64,000 bases of DNA from contig NC_087080.1 of NCBI RefSeq assembly GCF_026151205.1, forward strand, positions 15,757,337-15,821,336, given 5' to 3'. Positions 1-12,200 of this stretch are shown in pieces. The notes beneath the pieces are model-generated. The model was not told where the DNA came from and did no database searches. It was given only the letters and a program-made list of their open reading frames with translations. Made by a program: the position numbers and the translations under genes. How positions within the stretch are numbered: position 1 is the stretch's first letter; every line of letters begins with the position of its first letter. The DNA comes from Bolinopsis microptera. Lineage: Eukaryota; Ctenophora; Tentaculata; Lobata; Bolinopsidae.

Positions 1-130
1 AGTCAACTCCAGCACTTTTAACACCAGAATAAAGCAAATGATTTGAGAATGCGGATAACACTAAACCCTGAGTAATTCCTGGTGGTGTCATAGGTTCTAT
101 CTGTTGAACAGTCTCAACGTTACAAGCCAT
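1..130 (-). CDS. possible N-terminal exon of a gene leaving the window
   Basis: On the minus strand an ATG at 130-128 opens a frame that stays open for 43 codons to the window edge. It begins MACNVETVQQIEPM and continues PPGITQGLVLSAF. No domain is recognised. Forty-three stop-free codons in AT-rich DNA are suggestive, not proof, and no splice junction is available to test it. If real, it is the 5' end of a gene transcribed away from the coiled-coil gene that starts near 2.3 kb. Confidence 0.33.
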   Translation of the reverse strand, partial: MACNVETVQQIEPMTPPGITQGLVLSAFSNHLLYSGVKSAGVD

Positions 131-2315
131 TAATGGCACGGAATTACAAAATATGCACAAGTTGGGAGAGTTGACAGCATAGGATTGTAATCACGACATT
201 TAGACATTTAAGTCATTTAACAGAACGTTGTATACCACGAACAAGAATCGTAAGAGAGAAATGTCCCCCCGAATGTCTTATCAAACAAAAACTCACCCCC
301 AACAACGGTCATATCGCAAAATATCCAGATTCAAACACAAGGAAATATTTTTCAATAATTGAGACAAATAACGTATAGGAATTTAAATTCTGCTCCACAG
401 TCCACAGGTAACAAGTAATTGTCCAGGCCGTCAACACACCAGCACAACACATACTCTCCCTTTTTCTCTAGCTGACAGCAGTCCTATTCAGAGATGCAGA
501 CAAGGAACCATGAAATATTAGCAACAAACACAGGTGTGCACTGGGTAGTACAAAAGCTTGACGAGCTCTGTTCAGATCCTATCAGCAAAGTGAGAATAAT
601 ACGCTGACACGATCAAACACTTGAGTACACTAGCTCAACTTTCCTGCAATTGAAGGGTAAGCCACTGCACAGCTCTACACAGTTCTACACAGTTCTACAC
701 AGTTCTACACAGTTCTACACAGTTCTACACAGTTCTACACAGTTCTACACAGTTCTACATGTTCTACACAGTTCTACACAGTTCTACACAGTTCTACACA
801 GTTCTACACAGTTCTACACAGTTCTACATAGTTCTACACAGTTCTACACAGTTCTACACAGTTCTACATAGTTCTACACAGTTCTACACAGTTCTACACA
901 GTTCTACACAGTTCTACACAGTTCTACACAGTTCTACACAGTTCTACACAGTTCTACACAGTTCTACATGCAGTTCTACACAGTTCTACATGCAGTTCTA
1001 CACAGTTCTACACAGTTCTACACAGTTCTACATAGTAGGGGTTCAAAATGCCTGGTACACTGACTAGACCTGCTAATAGGGATATCTATTTATAAAAAGA
1101 TAAACAGCATTAACAGGCTCGTAAACGGACAGTGACCGGCAAGTTACCGGTTGCGGCTCGATGTCCAAGTCATTAACACGATCAATAAGATGATTGTCAC
1201 TGCACGCACTGACAGGCCACTTACAAACGGAAGTGAAGCAAGTTGTACAGGATCGGAATTTAGAGCAAGAGTTAGAGCATACCGTCAACTCTTAACGAGT
1301 TTTTTTAACAAGTCTAGTTCATTATTGTAGGCTGAAACAATTCAGTTTTTGTGGGTACTAAACAGCAAATAGCTCATTTTTATGTGTGCAAAGTGTGCAA
1401 AGAGCACGCTATGATAAATAGACGAGAAAAAAAGAAAAATTTTCAATTGTCGAGTGGTGAGATATGTAGATATATTAGATAATTTGACAATACTTTATGC
1501 CAGCGCTCCAAGAGCCTGCCATTATTGTGATAATGTATTTTTGGGTTTTCCGATGGCGATACACGACACAATTGCCTGACAATATTTTATATTCGCGTCA
1601 TCATTCTGTTATATTCGCACTCTCGTTAGTATTCGTGTATGCGTGAACTCATTAAGTATTCAACATCGCGGAGATTATAGAAAAAATAGATGCCAAAAAG
1701 TAAAAACGGGTTGCAGACAACGAATAACCTGAGTGTGGGAAATATCGATTTTGTGCGGATAGCACACCGACATTCCAGATAGAGGAGGTGGTAGCGGTTT
1801 AATATATTTTATCTAAATACTATTTATAGCTTATACCCACTGCATGGATTTTCGAAAGGAGTATGAAATATTTAGCTAAGAGTGACACTTTTGTCAAGCT
1901 AATACCCAACTTAATTCCCATTCATTGTACTTTCTTGAGCTATAAAATCGTTTAGATGCTGAGGCCAGGATGTTAAATGGTGTTCATCAGCAAATAATTC
2001 AGGTCACTATTAACGTGACAGGTCACGTGACAGGTCACTATATTAACGTGACAGCTCTGCAGTAAGTTAAACATGTCTGCTAACTCTATTTAGGACTAAT
2101 CTGAACGTTCTAAATTTCGGATGCAACCAACACTAAGAAACATGTCCTTTTTGTAAAATTCTTTTAAAAATATCGGGTAAATACTGCCCTTACCGAATAA
2201 TACGACCATTTTGCTCCAATTCGCCATTATTTAGTCGCTCCAATTTAGTCATTATAAGAAGAGAATCATCCTCAGTGAATCTGTAAACTTTAGAGCACTA
2301 ATAAACTCATTTCAG
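131..2315. other. intergenic stretch with a minisatellite; no confident gene
   Basis: Apart from the 10-bp array at 668-1035, I find no exon chain here. A short antisense frame at 1073-1288 is open but lacks ATG and splice support. The missing first exon of the downstream coiled-coil gene must lie here. One candidate is ATG CCA AAA A followed by gtaaaa at 1690-1699, which has the right phase (1 nt) to join the exon at 2316, but its donor is only moderate. Confidence 0.5.
668..1035. repeat. 10-bp minisatellite (cacagttcta)n
   Basis: About 36 near-identical copies of a 10-bp unit reading cacagttcta, with occasional variants (tacatag, tacatgcag). Frames open through it are produced by the repeat and are not genes. 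Confidence 0.95.
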
Positions 2316-5300
2316 ATTTAGAGTTCCCGAGTTCGAGCGAACAACTGATTAGTACAGTGCACGAGGAGTTCAACTCACAGCAGGAGAAGAATCATGTCAA
2401 ACGCATCTACGATGGTAAGCTTACCTTTCATGAATATTGAACAAACTCAATGAAGTATTGAACGATTATGCGTATCACACAAAACCCACTGTGCGATTAT
2501 TTGTTGGTTATCATTAAAACATTAACCATGGCGCGAACCTTAAATAAAGGACGCAATTAATGTAGACGATAAAATACGGCACAAAATCGTTTCCGCATAA
2601 CTAATACCTAAATACCGGCGGCATAATATCAAAAAAGTACAAATAACCGACAAAATAGAGTACAGACAGTAAAAGTAAAGAAGTAAGAAATTTAATTCTC
2701 AAGAAAGTTTCTCACCTTGTTACCCTGTCTGTCCAGACTGGAAGGACCTACGGAGGGGGGTCAAGTACCAGGTACCAGAGGAATTCTCCTTGTTTTGGGT
2801 CGTTCTTGGCATATCTCCAAACAAGCGCTTCAAGATCAAACTCTACTTCGATCCTGATAGAAGACAGTGAGATTATTTTAATGATTGTAGAGAACGTTTG
2901 GGTTTCAGTATAAAAACTCGATAAAGGATGACATCCCCTTATCAATACATGAAATGGGTTTACATGGCTTGTGATTTTGAAAATCCCTGACTAGATCATG
3001 ACTTTCTAATAATACAACATAATAAATTTAATAATATAATAAACCTTGTTTCAGGGTTTACATAAGCTGGGACACGCAAGTGGGTTGTATAACCTACTTT
3101 GACGGGATCAGAACTTATAAGATAGAGTGTGAGTATATTTAATCAATTAAATAGTTAATTATTTGAATAATTGATTAAATAAATAAATTATTAATATAAA
3201 GTTAGAAAATATAAGCAGTGTTATAGTAACGGTGGAGTATTCACATTAAGTATTATGGGTAGACTGCCGCTGTACAGTGTAAATTATTTACAACTGCAGA
3301 CTTTCGGTCGGGTCAGTTCCTGTTTGTGGGTATCCGCTCTCTCTCAGATATCAGATCTGTATCTAGACACAATTAATGAACAATCAGTTGCCATAGTATA
3401 AGAAACTTACAAACTTTGCGAATATTACTTATGAGAATATTTATCGTTGCAATGCCGTTGCAATGACGTCACGACAGTGAATGACATCACACACGTACAT
3501 TAACGACGACAGTAGATCATATTCAGTCCACTCTCAAGGTTCCAGCTGCCCAGGCATACACCGTAACAATTCGTTCTAAGGATACGACAAATCAGAGCGT
3601 TTCTATTAAGATCATCATATTTGTATTTATTTCTTGTTTTTCAAAAGTACTCTTTCCATCTTATTCTCAGGACTCAGCACAATTTCTAAATTCTTAGACC
3701 AATAGACAACGAGACACAACTACAACCAAAACACTGTAACGTCAGCAGATCTACATTATTTAAGTTTTGGAAAAACATTCCTTGAAGTTGTCTCAAACGT
3801 TTCAGGTATGACAACTATCGAGCGGCAAGACATTTGGAGTATGACGGTGACCCGGGAGAAGACTCTCCAAATTTCCTGTAACTTCGAGCCAGTGGCTCAA
3901 TGGAAACTAATATCTGATCAAAACCTACTTTGTGTCCAGCCTATACGATTTGGGGGGAAGTACTTCCTTACTGCTAGAGGTGGGTCCGTCTGGATTTCAA
4001 CAATTGTGTCACCAGGGGATCTCACTTTCTGTATAATTCCCTGTCTCGAATTAAGAAATTAAGTGATGTGTATTCTGGTGGGGAGGTGAAACATATCTTT
4101 TTGACACACGAAGGAAATTAACCAATTAGCTTCTACTATCGACCAATCAACGTTTGATTCTGGGGTTTGATTATCAAACTGCAGAATCAGAAAAATATGC
4201 CTCACCTCCCCACCAGAATCCACACATATTATCCAACCAACATAAAAACAGGTTGGAAATATTATCTAACAAAACACTCCCCCAGACGGTCTCCCGCCAC
4301 GACCCCTTCAGAACAGTAACTCCCGGCTCCGCCAGGGGATATCCATGGTGGAATTAGACAGATCCAGCAGTAACAACACTACTGATAGTGTGGCAAGTAG
4401 TGAGGAATATAGTCTGCACTTATCTGATACGCAGTTTGCGTCCTATGATGAGGCTACTATTAAGTTTAACAGGTAAAAGAGGGTAAAAACGGATATAACA
4501 CAACTACCAGACGGGTAGAGTCTAGTTAAGTTTGTAAATAGTTAAGTTTGTAAATAGTTAAGTTTTTAAATAGTTAAGTCTGTAAAAAGTTAAGTTTGTA
4601 AATAGTTGAGTCTGTAAAAAGTTAAGTTTGTAAATAGTTGAGTTTGTAAATAGTTAAGTTTGTAAAAAGTGAAGTCTGTATAAAAAGTTAAGTTTGTAAA
4701 TAGTTGAGTTTGTAAATAGTTAAGTTTGTAAATAGCTAAGTCTGTAAAAGTTAAGTTTATAAATAGTCGAGTCTGTAAAAAGTTAAGTATGTAAATGTTT
4801 TATTGAACCATGATGCTATCTATTGAGCGAGTACGAGTAGTAATCTTACTTAAATTGGATTTCAATAAATAAAGATACGATTTATGGTTACGCCATGAGG
4901 TCATTGATTCAATTATTTTCAGCATGCACGATTTAAAGGACCATTACCATTCGAGCGTACCGACTTCTTCTCACAACGGAAATAATCACAAAACCGCTGT
5001 GACACCCTCTGACCTAAACAAGATACGTATCCTGAACAGTGACGATCTTCCAGTCAACAACATCCACGATCTCCCTCAAACGAACACTTATCAAATTCAG
5101 AACAGTAACCATTTTAATAACAACAGTAACCAACCCCCCAGTATCTACAAGGACACGAGTTTACAGAGATTGGAAAACAGGGTTAGAAGTGGATCTGGCG
5201 AAAACACGCAGGAAATGACGAAGGTTAGTACTTTTTTTTCAGCTCACGAATTAGTTGTGAGAAATTGTATGCACCTTTTTTGTTGATCGAATTTTTGTAA

Positions 5301-7921
5301 TGATTGAATAATTTTCTTAACTTTCTTTAAAACACTTTCTCTGTAAACAATATTTACAGGTCAAGCAGCTTTCCAATGATTTGGTATCCCTAATAAGTCA
5401 GCTGGAGTCAGATTTTAGAGAAAACGAAAATTCTTTCAAGCAGAAAATCAAAAGTAGGCTTATTAATTAAGTGACTCAATATCATGATATTAAATTATTA
5501 ACAAAAGTCACTAATGGTCGTCGTTTATTAGACACCCTTTCTCGAAACAAAATGCTGTCAGATCACGACAATATGATAAATAGGTTGGAGGACTTTGCCG
5601 CTTCGACGCTCCGCGCAAACTATCGAAGTCATACTTATTACTTCGCATCAAAGAGAGATCGTTGACGAGATCGTTGCTTTGTTAATTCGCAGAGCAACGA
5701 TCTGGAAAGGTTGACATCGTTAATCAAATAAATAGGCTATTATTATATAAATCACCCTCACGTGCACATCAGCTAACAGCCGTACTATTCCAGCACTGGA
5801 CGTACTCTCCCGGAACATGGTACAGACCCTGAAGACAATGCAACGCGAGAGCAGGGACTCTAAAGCTGATATGAAGCGACGGGAAGCAGATCAGATGAAC
5901 AGTACCATAGCGTTGGAGGACAGGATCACTGGGATTGAGGATGTTCTTAACGGGTAAACCACTTTTCAGTTTCCTCTAAATCTAATGACTCTATTCTTTA
6001 ACTTTTATGACTGAATAGTGAATATCCCTGAATGTGAATATTGATTTTTTTAAACATTTAAATTTGTAAGATTTAGATGCGTTTGAAACCAATAGCATAT
6101 GTCTCAAAATTGGTTACTGATCCATCTATCAGACATCATTATTCATTAATTTATCATGACCAGGTATGGTAAATATATTGATATTCGATTTACAGATCAG
6201 AATATAACAGCATGGCGGACGGATTTACCGACGTCATCCAGCAGTTCATGGAGACTGACGGTTTCAGAACTCCGTCCCGCCCCAAAAACACGCTCCCGAA
6301 TTTTAAAAAGCAGATGGAGGACTTCACCACAGAAGTTAACGAGAAAATTAAATCTCTGAACAAGCGAATGAAGATTGATCAATCATCGATGGTTAAAGAA
6401 ATAAACTTTATCAAGACCACGGTAGAGCAGTTCGGAGAAAGAACTCAGACAATCCTTTTGGAGTTGGAGTCGGGGGTAAACTCGTGCGCAGAAGAAAACA
6501 GACACCTCAATACAAAACTGGCAGATGCAGCCCAGGGTAACGAGGATAACTTCACCCGGGTGCAGGACCAACTTAACGCTTTCGATTTGAAGCTGAACAG
6601 CTTGGACGGTGCAATAGAGGAGCTGGAAGAAAAACAGGTATCGGTTTTAAGATAACGTATAACCGTGGTAGAGTGGGTTTATTTTGGATAGATGGCGTGA
6701 ATTTCGTTATTGTTTCCTCATTTTATGGTAAAAATAGTGAGATTGTGAACATACAGACTAAATATAAATATTCCATCTTCAACATGATAAGAGTAGTAAA
6801 CTACTTTCTTAAAGTTAAAGTTCCAGCAGTTGTTAGAGGCAGTGCCAGCTGAAGTACACTACACGACTGTAGATGATCTGAGCGATGTGGCACACTTTGG
6901 GAGTGGTGGTGAGGGTAAGAGAAGAGTCAGTGGTCTACCTGCTATTCAGGTTCGTTTAATTAAATCTAGAGGGAGAGTGGTTAAGGTGGTTAACTCGAAG
7001 GTGCTAGATAGAAACTAGATAAGTTTGAAATTCTGAATATATGCTGTTTTTGAAGCATAATAATGTTAATAATTATGTTAATACTTAATAATATTGTGAA
7101 GGATTATGTATGTATATTGTATGTTGTATACGGGAATAATAGATTTACATTTACGAGATGTCCCCAACTAGGCCGAGGAGTTGGCATACTTTTCATTTTA
7201 TTGTAGCTAAATTACTTTATTTCGGTTCAAAGGACTGAGATGATGATAATAATTGGAAACTTCTGATTCTAGCATCATGTCTCCTTCAGGAAGAAAACAG
7301 ATTGGAAGACCTAGAGAAGACCTGCAGAGATTTAATGGAACAGATGAACTTACAAAATAAGCAGATAGAACTGCTGAGGGAGGAGAACTTTGCGTTTAGG
7401 AGCCAACTTAGAGGGGATTTGGGTGAGACTAAACTCAAAACTCCGATTCGTTGCTAAATCCTCTTTGTCAAATTATGTAGAATGATCTGGTTTAATCGTG
7501 ATTCGTGTACTGTTATTGATCTCATATAATGATTCTTTCACGATAATTTCTGATTGCTTTCATGAAAGAATTAGTATAAGATATACTGAGTTATTACTTA
7601 TTAACGTGCTTAGTCGAGCCTTGTTTTGAGCGTGTAATAGATTTTCGAGTCTTTGCTCCTTCTCCGAATATTTGTAATTATCTATTATAATTATCTATCA
7701 TAATTTCAGGGTTAAGCTCATAATTATCTATCATAATTTCAGCTCATAATTATCTATCATAATTATCTATCATAATTTCAGGGTTAAGTTCCCCGGTGAA
7801 AGAAGATGCTGTTCCAACAGAAAACATGACTATTGAAGGACAAAAAGACAGCGAAGAGGAGGATTTGTTATCTAATACTCTGGAACTGTCCACTACAGAT
7901 CCCTCAGTTTCCAGACATTGA
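2316..7921 (+). CDS. 12-exon coiled-coil protein with N-terminal globular region
   Basis: Exons: 2316-2414, 2737-2866, 3055-3128, 3806-3979, 4286-4472, 4923-5223, 5360-5453, 5794-5953, 6196-6637, 6827-6949, 7290-7422, 7782-7921 (stop TGA 7919-7921). Every junction is GT-AG and every phase matches, giving 685 residues; the first exon starts in mid-codon, so the true N-terminus is upstream. Exons 1-4 give about 155 residues rich in W, Y, F and alternating hydrophobics (VKYQVPEEFSLFWVVLGI, then YISWDTQVGCITYFDG), probably a beta-rich fold. Exons 5-6 are an Asn/Ser-rich, probably disordered linker. Exons 7-11 are heptad-rich coiled coil (LEDLEKTCRDLMEQMNL). The tail is acidic (SEEEDLL). I do not recognise the family; the layout would suit a cytoskeletal, scaffold or oligomerising protein, which is inference only. 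Confidence 0.85.
4067..4232. repeat. inverted-repeat hairpin in intron 4
   Basis: Arms of about 35 bp at roughly 4067-4103 and 4193-4232 are near-perfect reverse complements; the shared core is attctggtggggaggtga and its complement. The hairpin lies inside the intron between exons ending 3979 and starting 4286. It is probably a small MITE-like insertion. Confidence 0.75.
4524..4797. repeat. 16-17 bp minisatellite in intron 5
   Basis: Degenerate tandem copies of about gttaagtttgtaaata (variants gtctgtaaaa, gttgag) fill much of the intron between exons ending 4472 and starting 4923. Confidence 0.9.
7673..7781. repeat. duplicated 3' splice-site region before the last exon
   Basis: The block aattatctatcataatttcag is repeated, giving AG acceptors ending near 7710, 7741 and 7781. 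Only the last (ending 7781) opens into the long terminal frame. Use of the first, followed by the same ggttaag bases, would hit TAA four codons later. Confidence 0.8.
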
Positions 7922-7946
7922 GAGATCTGAATATTTTAGAGATTTG

Positions 7947-7952
7947 AATAAA
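7947..7952 (+). terminator. candidate poly(A) signal aataaa
   Basis: A canonical aataaa lies about 26 bases after the TGA stop of the coiled-coil gene. It is very close to the stop, so a downstream signal such as the one near 8694 may be used instead. Confidence 0.35.
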
Positions 7953-9273
7953 ACGGATTGCCACGTGGTATTTCCACGTGGTCATATGGTGGATCTCCAC
8001 AATACTACTGGTGCCGTCTGTTTTTATTTTGTAACACGGCGTCGAGATGGCATTTCACCTGGCAAAGACAAAGACTAAAATCGTCCAGTTAAATTCCATT
8101 ACTTATCTTAAAAGGATTGTTATAGCGGGTCTCTCGAAGAGTAACTAGAGTTAGTGAGAGCTCTAATAGACATTATTACTTGTGCATACAAGACCTTAGA
8201 CCACTGGAGGACCTTGCATTATGTAATGGCATACGTTGTGGAGCCTCGTTATGACCTTCATGCGTATAATTTGATTATTTTACCGAGTTTTCTGAGCTAG
8301 ATCGAGTGGACCATAAAGGGGTTCTCTGTAATTATGAAGTGATTAAGAAGTATACAAATAGACAGAAAAAATCGTGATTGCAAATTTGGTTTTGTTTCAT
8401 GTTATTGAGGAATAATGCGGATTGATGAACTTGTTGAACATAAGATTTTTGTAATTTTGTATTTTGATTTTTTAAAATCTATTATTTTTGTAATTGTACT
8501 GACTTATTTTCGAGATGCGTATAAAGAGTTTCTAAAAATAGTTTGTGAAGCATATGACACTTTTAACTTTTTTACTCTACAAGTCTGAAATCACGCTTGT
8601 TAAGCAATTATAGATGAGGTTTTAAACCACCAAACCCAACTCATAACCACATCCGCTTCTAATTACACATAGCTACAACTTGTAGTACAAGTGTAATAAA
8701 ACAACCTATATCCACGAATATATCCTCCTAAGTTCTAATAAATCCACAACATGCCACAATTAGCTGATCTCCAATAATATACCTGCATCAGTAAACATAC
8801 CGCTTATCATCCCCCCATTCCCGGATGTCTACTACTGTACCAGTGGCACAGAGCATCTGACGTATAAAGCTCCGTACTAAAGACTAGTAACCGATCGATA
8901 ATACTCCTTCTTTTGAGATATAATCGCCATTTTACCGTAACCATATGAACCAATATTGCTATATTTAATACTTGCTCGGTTTTACTTTTACAAGCCCTCA
9001 TCTGCATCAGTTATTTGGTACTTATATCCGAGATTTGGCCAGATCTTCCGTAATCCGCATGACGTAAGGTTACATATTGCTCTTTGTATTTTAAATGGAG
9101 GCAGAGCCTTTCCCAATTGTGTTGGATGTTGTCTAATACGGGTCGGTTGGGGCCTGGCTTCTCTTTGACACCTCCGCTTCTTTATCTTATAGCCACTATT
9201 GTATCGTGTTTCGCACACGTTTCACAAACTGTTTTTTTTTACTGTAACAATCCATATACTGACACCCGTTCTA
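7953..9273. other. intergenic, with a partial copy of the sushi-gene intron
   Basis: No gene is seen. About 8557-8715 (ctctacaagtctgaaatca onward) is clearly similar to 10685-10815, which spans the boundary region of intron 2 of the antisense sushi gene. This indicates a dispersed or locally duplicated non-coding block. Confidence 0.6.
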
Positions 9274-12200
9274 ATGTTAACACTGCGTAGACGATTAGAA
9301 GAGAAGCTACGAAGGAGAATTTACGTGGATATGTCTGCAGAAACTTGGTCCAAATTGAACTTCAAGCCGAAAACTAATGCACAGACTCAGCAGAGCTCTG
9401 AAGCTCCGTCAAATGGAATGACTGGCCTCAAGAATATCGGTAAGTGATCATTAACGAGTTTACTGATTACCCTCCAATTAACTAGGTCTCGAACAATACA
9501 TTGAAATGGCCTCCTTCTCGGCCCCATGTAATTAATTAGCCCCATTCTTGAACTCATCATAAGCTGCTGGGGGTCTTTACGTCTTCCTTCGTAACCCTGT
9601 TGCTACCGGATGCGTAACACAGTTTTTGGTAATTTCTACTTTCGTTTTATTTATTCTTCGCAGTTTCACATATTTTAACTTACGAAGTGCACTTAACTGT
9701 TCGTAGAAGGCCCCAAGTAGAGTAATTCTACACAAAAAGGGTGTTAATTTAACATTGTTAAAGCCAGTGTAACTAAAATAAAACACGCTCACAGTCACAT
9801 CTAGCATCGTGTAAATAAAACCTACAGAAATGGTAAAATTTTCCAACTTTAGCAATACCATAACTATATACGATAAGTAAGATAATCTCTATTTCCACTT
9901 AAATTAAAAATCTAAAATGCAACGTAAGATATGGACAATATAAGCGCAATAAACAGAGAAGGATGGTGCGTGTTAGCGGCACTAATAACAGACAATATAA
10001 GCGCAATAAACAGAGAAGGATGGTGCGTGTTGGCGGCACTAATAACAGAACTAGTCCTGGTAACACACCTAGGAGCGACAGCAGGTTTCCACCTCATGAG
10101 AGCAGTGCAAGTTAGTGAGTCTCCTCCTGACAAAACAAACCCGTCCCCACACGACACCCTCAGAAAGTTACCCACAGTGTAGGGAGCAGCCCCGGAGACG
10201 TTCCTACCCTGCGGAGACACAGCACCATGAGTAATATTGGGAGCAGGACACCCCGGACTGCAGGTAGTTAGGAGGGTTAGGTTGGAGGGGTTCCAGCCTG
10301 ATTGGGAGCAAGTAACACTGCTTACTGTGCTGCTGCCCACAGCTTCAGCGTACCCTTCTCTGCACTGCACTACAGCAGCGTAGGCAGGGTTAGCTATTAT
10401 CGGGGCTCCCATTAGGTCTGCGTTAGGAGAGTTCGGGTGGTACTGTACCTGAGTTCATGTGATGAGCATGTTGAAAGTATGAGGTTCGTGAATGAATATC
10501 GAATACCTGGTGTAAAGCCATCATGTGACGGTTGTTATACCATGTAATAAAATTATTCAGACATTTGCATATTAAGGTGATGGTCATATCGTTTTTGAAA
10601 TAGACAATTAAAGTAGACGCAACGTACTAGTTTGTGGGTGATTTGTGGCATATGAGCTAGTATTTAAATTTGGTACTTTTTCACTCTACAAGTCTGAAAT
10701 CATGACTGTTAAACAATTAAATGAGGTTTTAAACCGCTAAAGATTGAAACCTTATGGCGACCAAACCCAACTCAGAACCACAACCGCTCATAATTACACA
10801 GCGACAAATGCAATAAAACAGCAAGACGTTTGGTTTACCTGCCAGTTAGTTTCGTAGTCATTGGGCAACGGAGAACAGCCACTACCACACAAAGTTACAG
10901 TATTGTTGGAGAAGATAGAGCAATAGGAAGAGGCAAGGACCCCTCCGAATTGGGTTCCGTCACCATTCACCGAGTCAAGCAAGGTTAGTTCCTCGTCTGT
11001 TTTTAGTGAGCCTCGTATGAAGTTGGTCCACACCAGAGGTGCCTTACATTTAGCGTATACTTTGCTCTCTGAGGGAGGGTTAGTTTGCTATGTCTTACAT
11101 CTGATGTTACATATCTATACGATTCCCTATCTTACCGGACATTAGTTGGATGCTGAAGGCCCTGGTATTTATTTTATAATGTCCGTTCAAATAAAGTTTG
11201 TCCGTTTTCGGTCAAAGTCAAAGTCTGCTGGATTTCTTTTTTCTCAAAAGTATTCCACTGCGAAATTTTACTTATTATACTATTTGAACGGACATTAATT
11301 GAACGCTAGAGGTCCTAGCGTTCATCTTAATGTCCGTTCAAATAAAGTCCGTCCGTTTAAGGTCCGTCCAAGTTAAAGTCCGTTGAGATTTTTTCCAAAA
11401 TTATTCCACTGCGAACTCATGTTCCGGATATGACAACTTTCTAATTTCAGTCAATTGTATTTGTAACTACTTTCATCGGATTCGGACCAAACTTTATCAA
11501 TGTATCAATCAAAAACGAGTTATTATACAATTTAAATATTCTAAGTATCACATTATGGCATGATCACTTTCTTGATCTTTGGCTTCCTCGTTCATTTCTT
11601 CGGAGTTATTATTTACCTCCACATCTTGTAAAAGTTTACAGTTACACTGAAATGCAGGACCGAGGTGGGCAAATAAATAATAGTTTTTAAAAAGCAGGTA
11701 TTACTGATATTACTGATATGATGCTTTAATGTTTAAGCATGGAAATTGGAATATTCAATGCACGATAACCCATTTGAGGAAAATGACATGTGATCAGTGA
11801 TGTGATCATCAAATCTGGTCATATTTCGTATCTGTTGTTTTTACACAACTTTCATAATCATAGACACTGATCTACAGATATTTTGAAATTTTTTACTGTT
11901 TAACGACCACTTTTCTTGCTCATTGTATGAAAAATTAATTCACAAATTATCTGATAATATTTTAAAAACGCAAAAAAAAAGATGACAAAATTTGGATTTT
12001 TGATGGTTTTGAATGCCATGCCTTCGAGCGACGAGCGTTCATTTTAATGTCCGTTCATAATTATGTCCGTTCATTTAATGTCCGGTCAAATAAGGTCCGA
12101 TAAAGTATACATAAGATAACTGATAAAATCAAAAATATGACGTCAATAAGCAGCATTTCAAACTATGTATGATTTACCGATTGTCAAGTAAGAACTCCAA

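Noticed and set aside
650-1067. Two overlapping Ser/Thr-rich frames
   Set aside because: Artefacts of the 10-bp minisatellite.
3980-4062. Read-through of exon 4 to a stop at 4062 as the true gene end
   Set aside because: A standard donor (gtgggt) at 3980 joins in phase to an exon at 4286 and onward for eight more exons.
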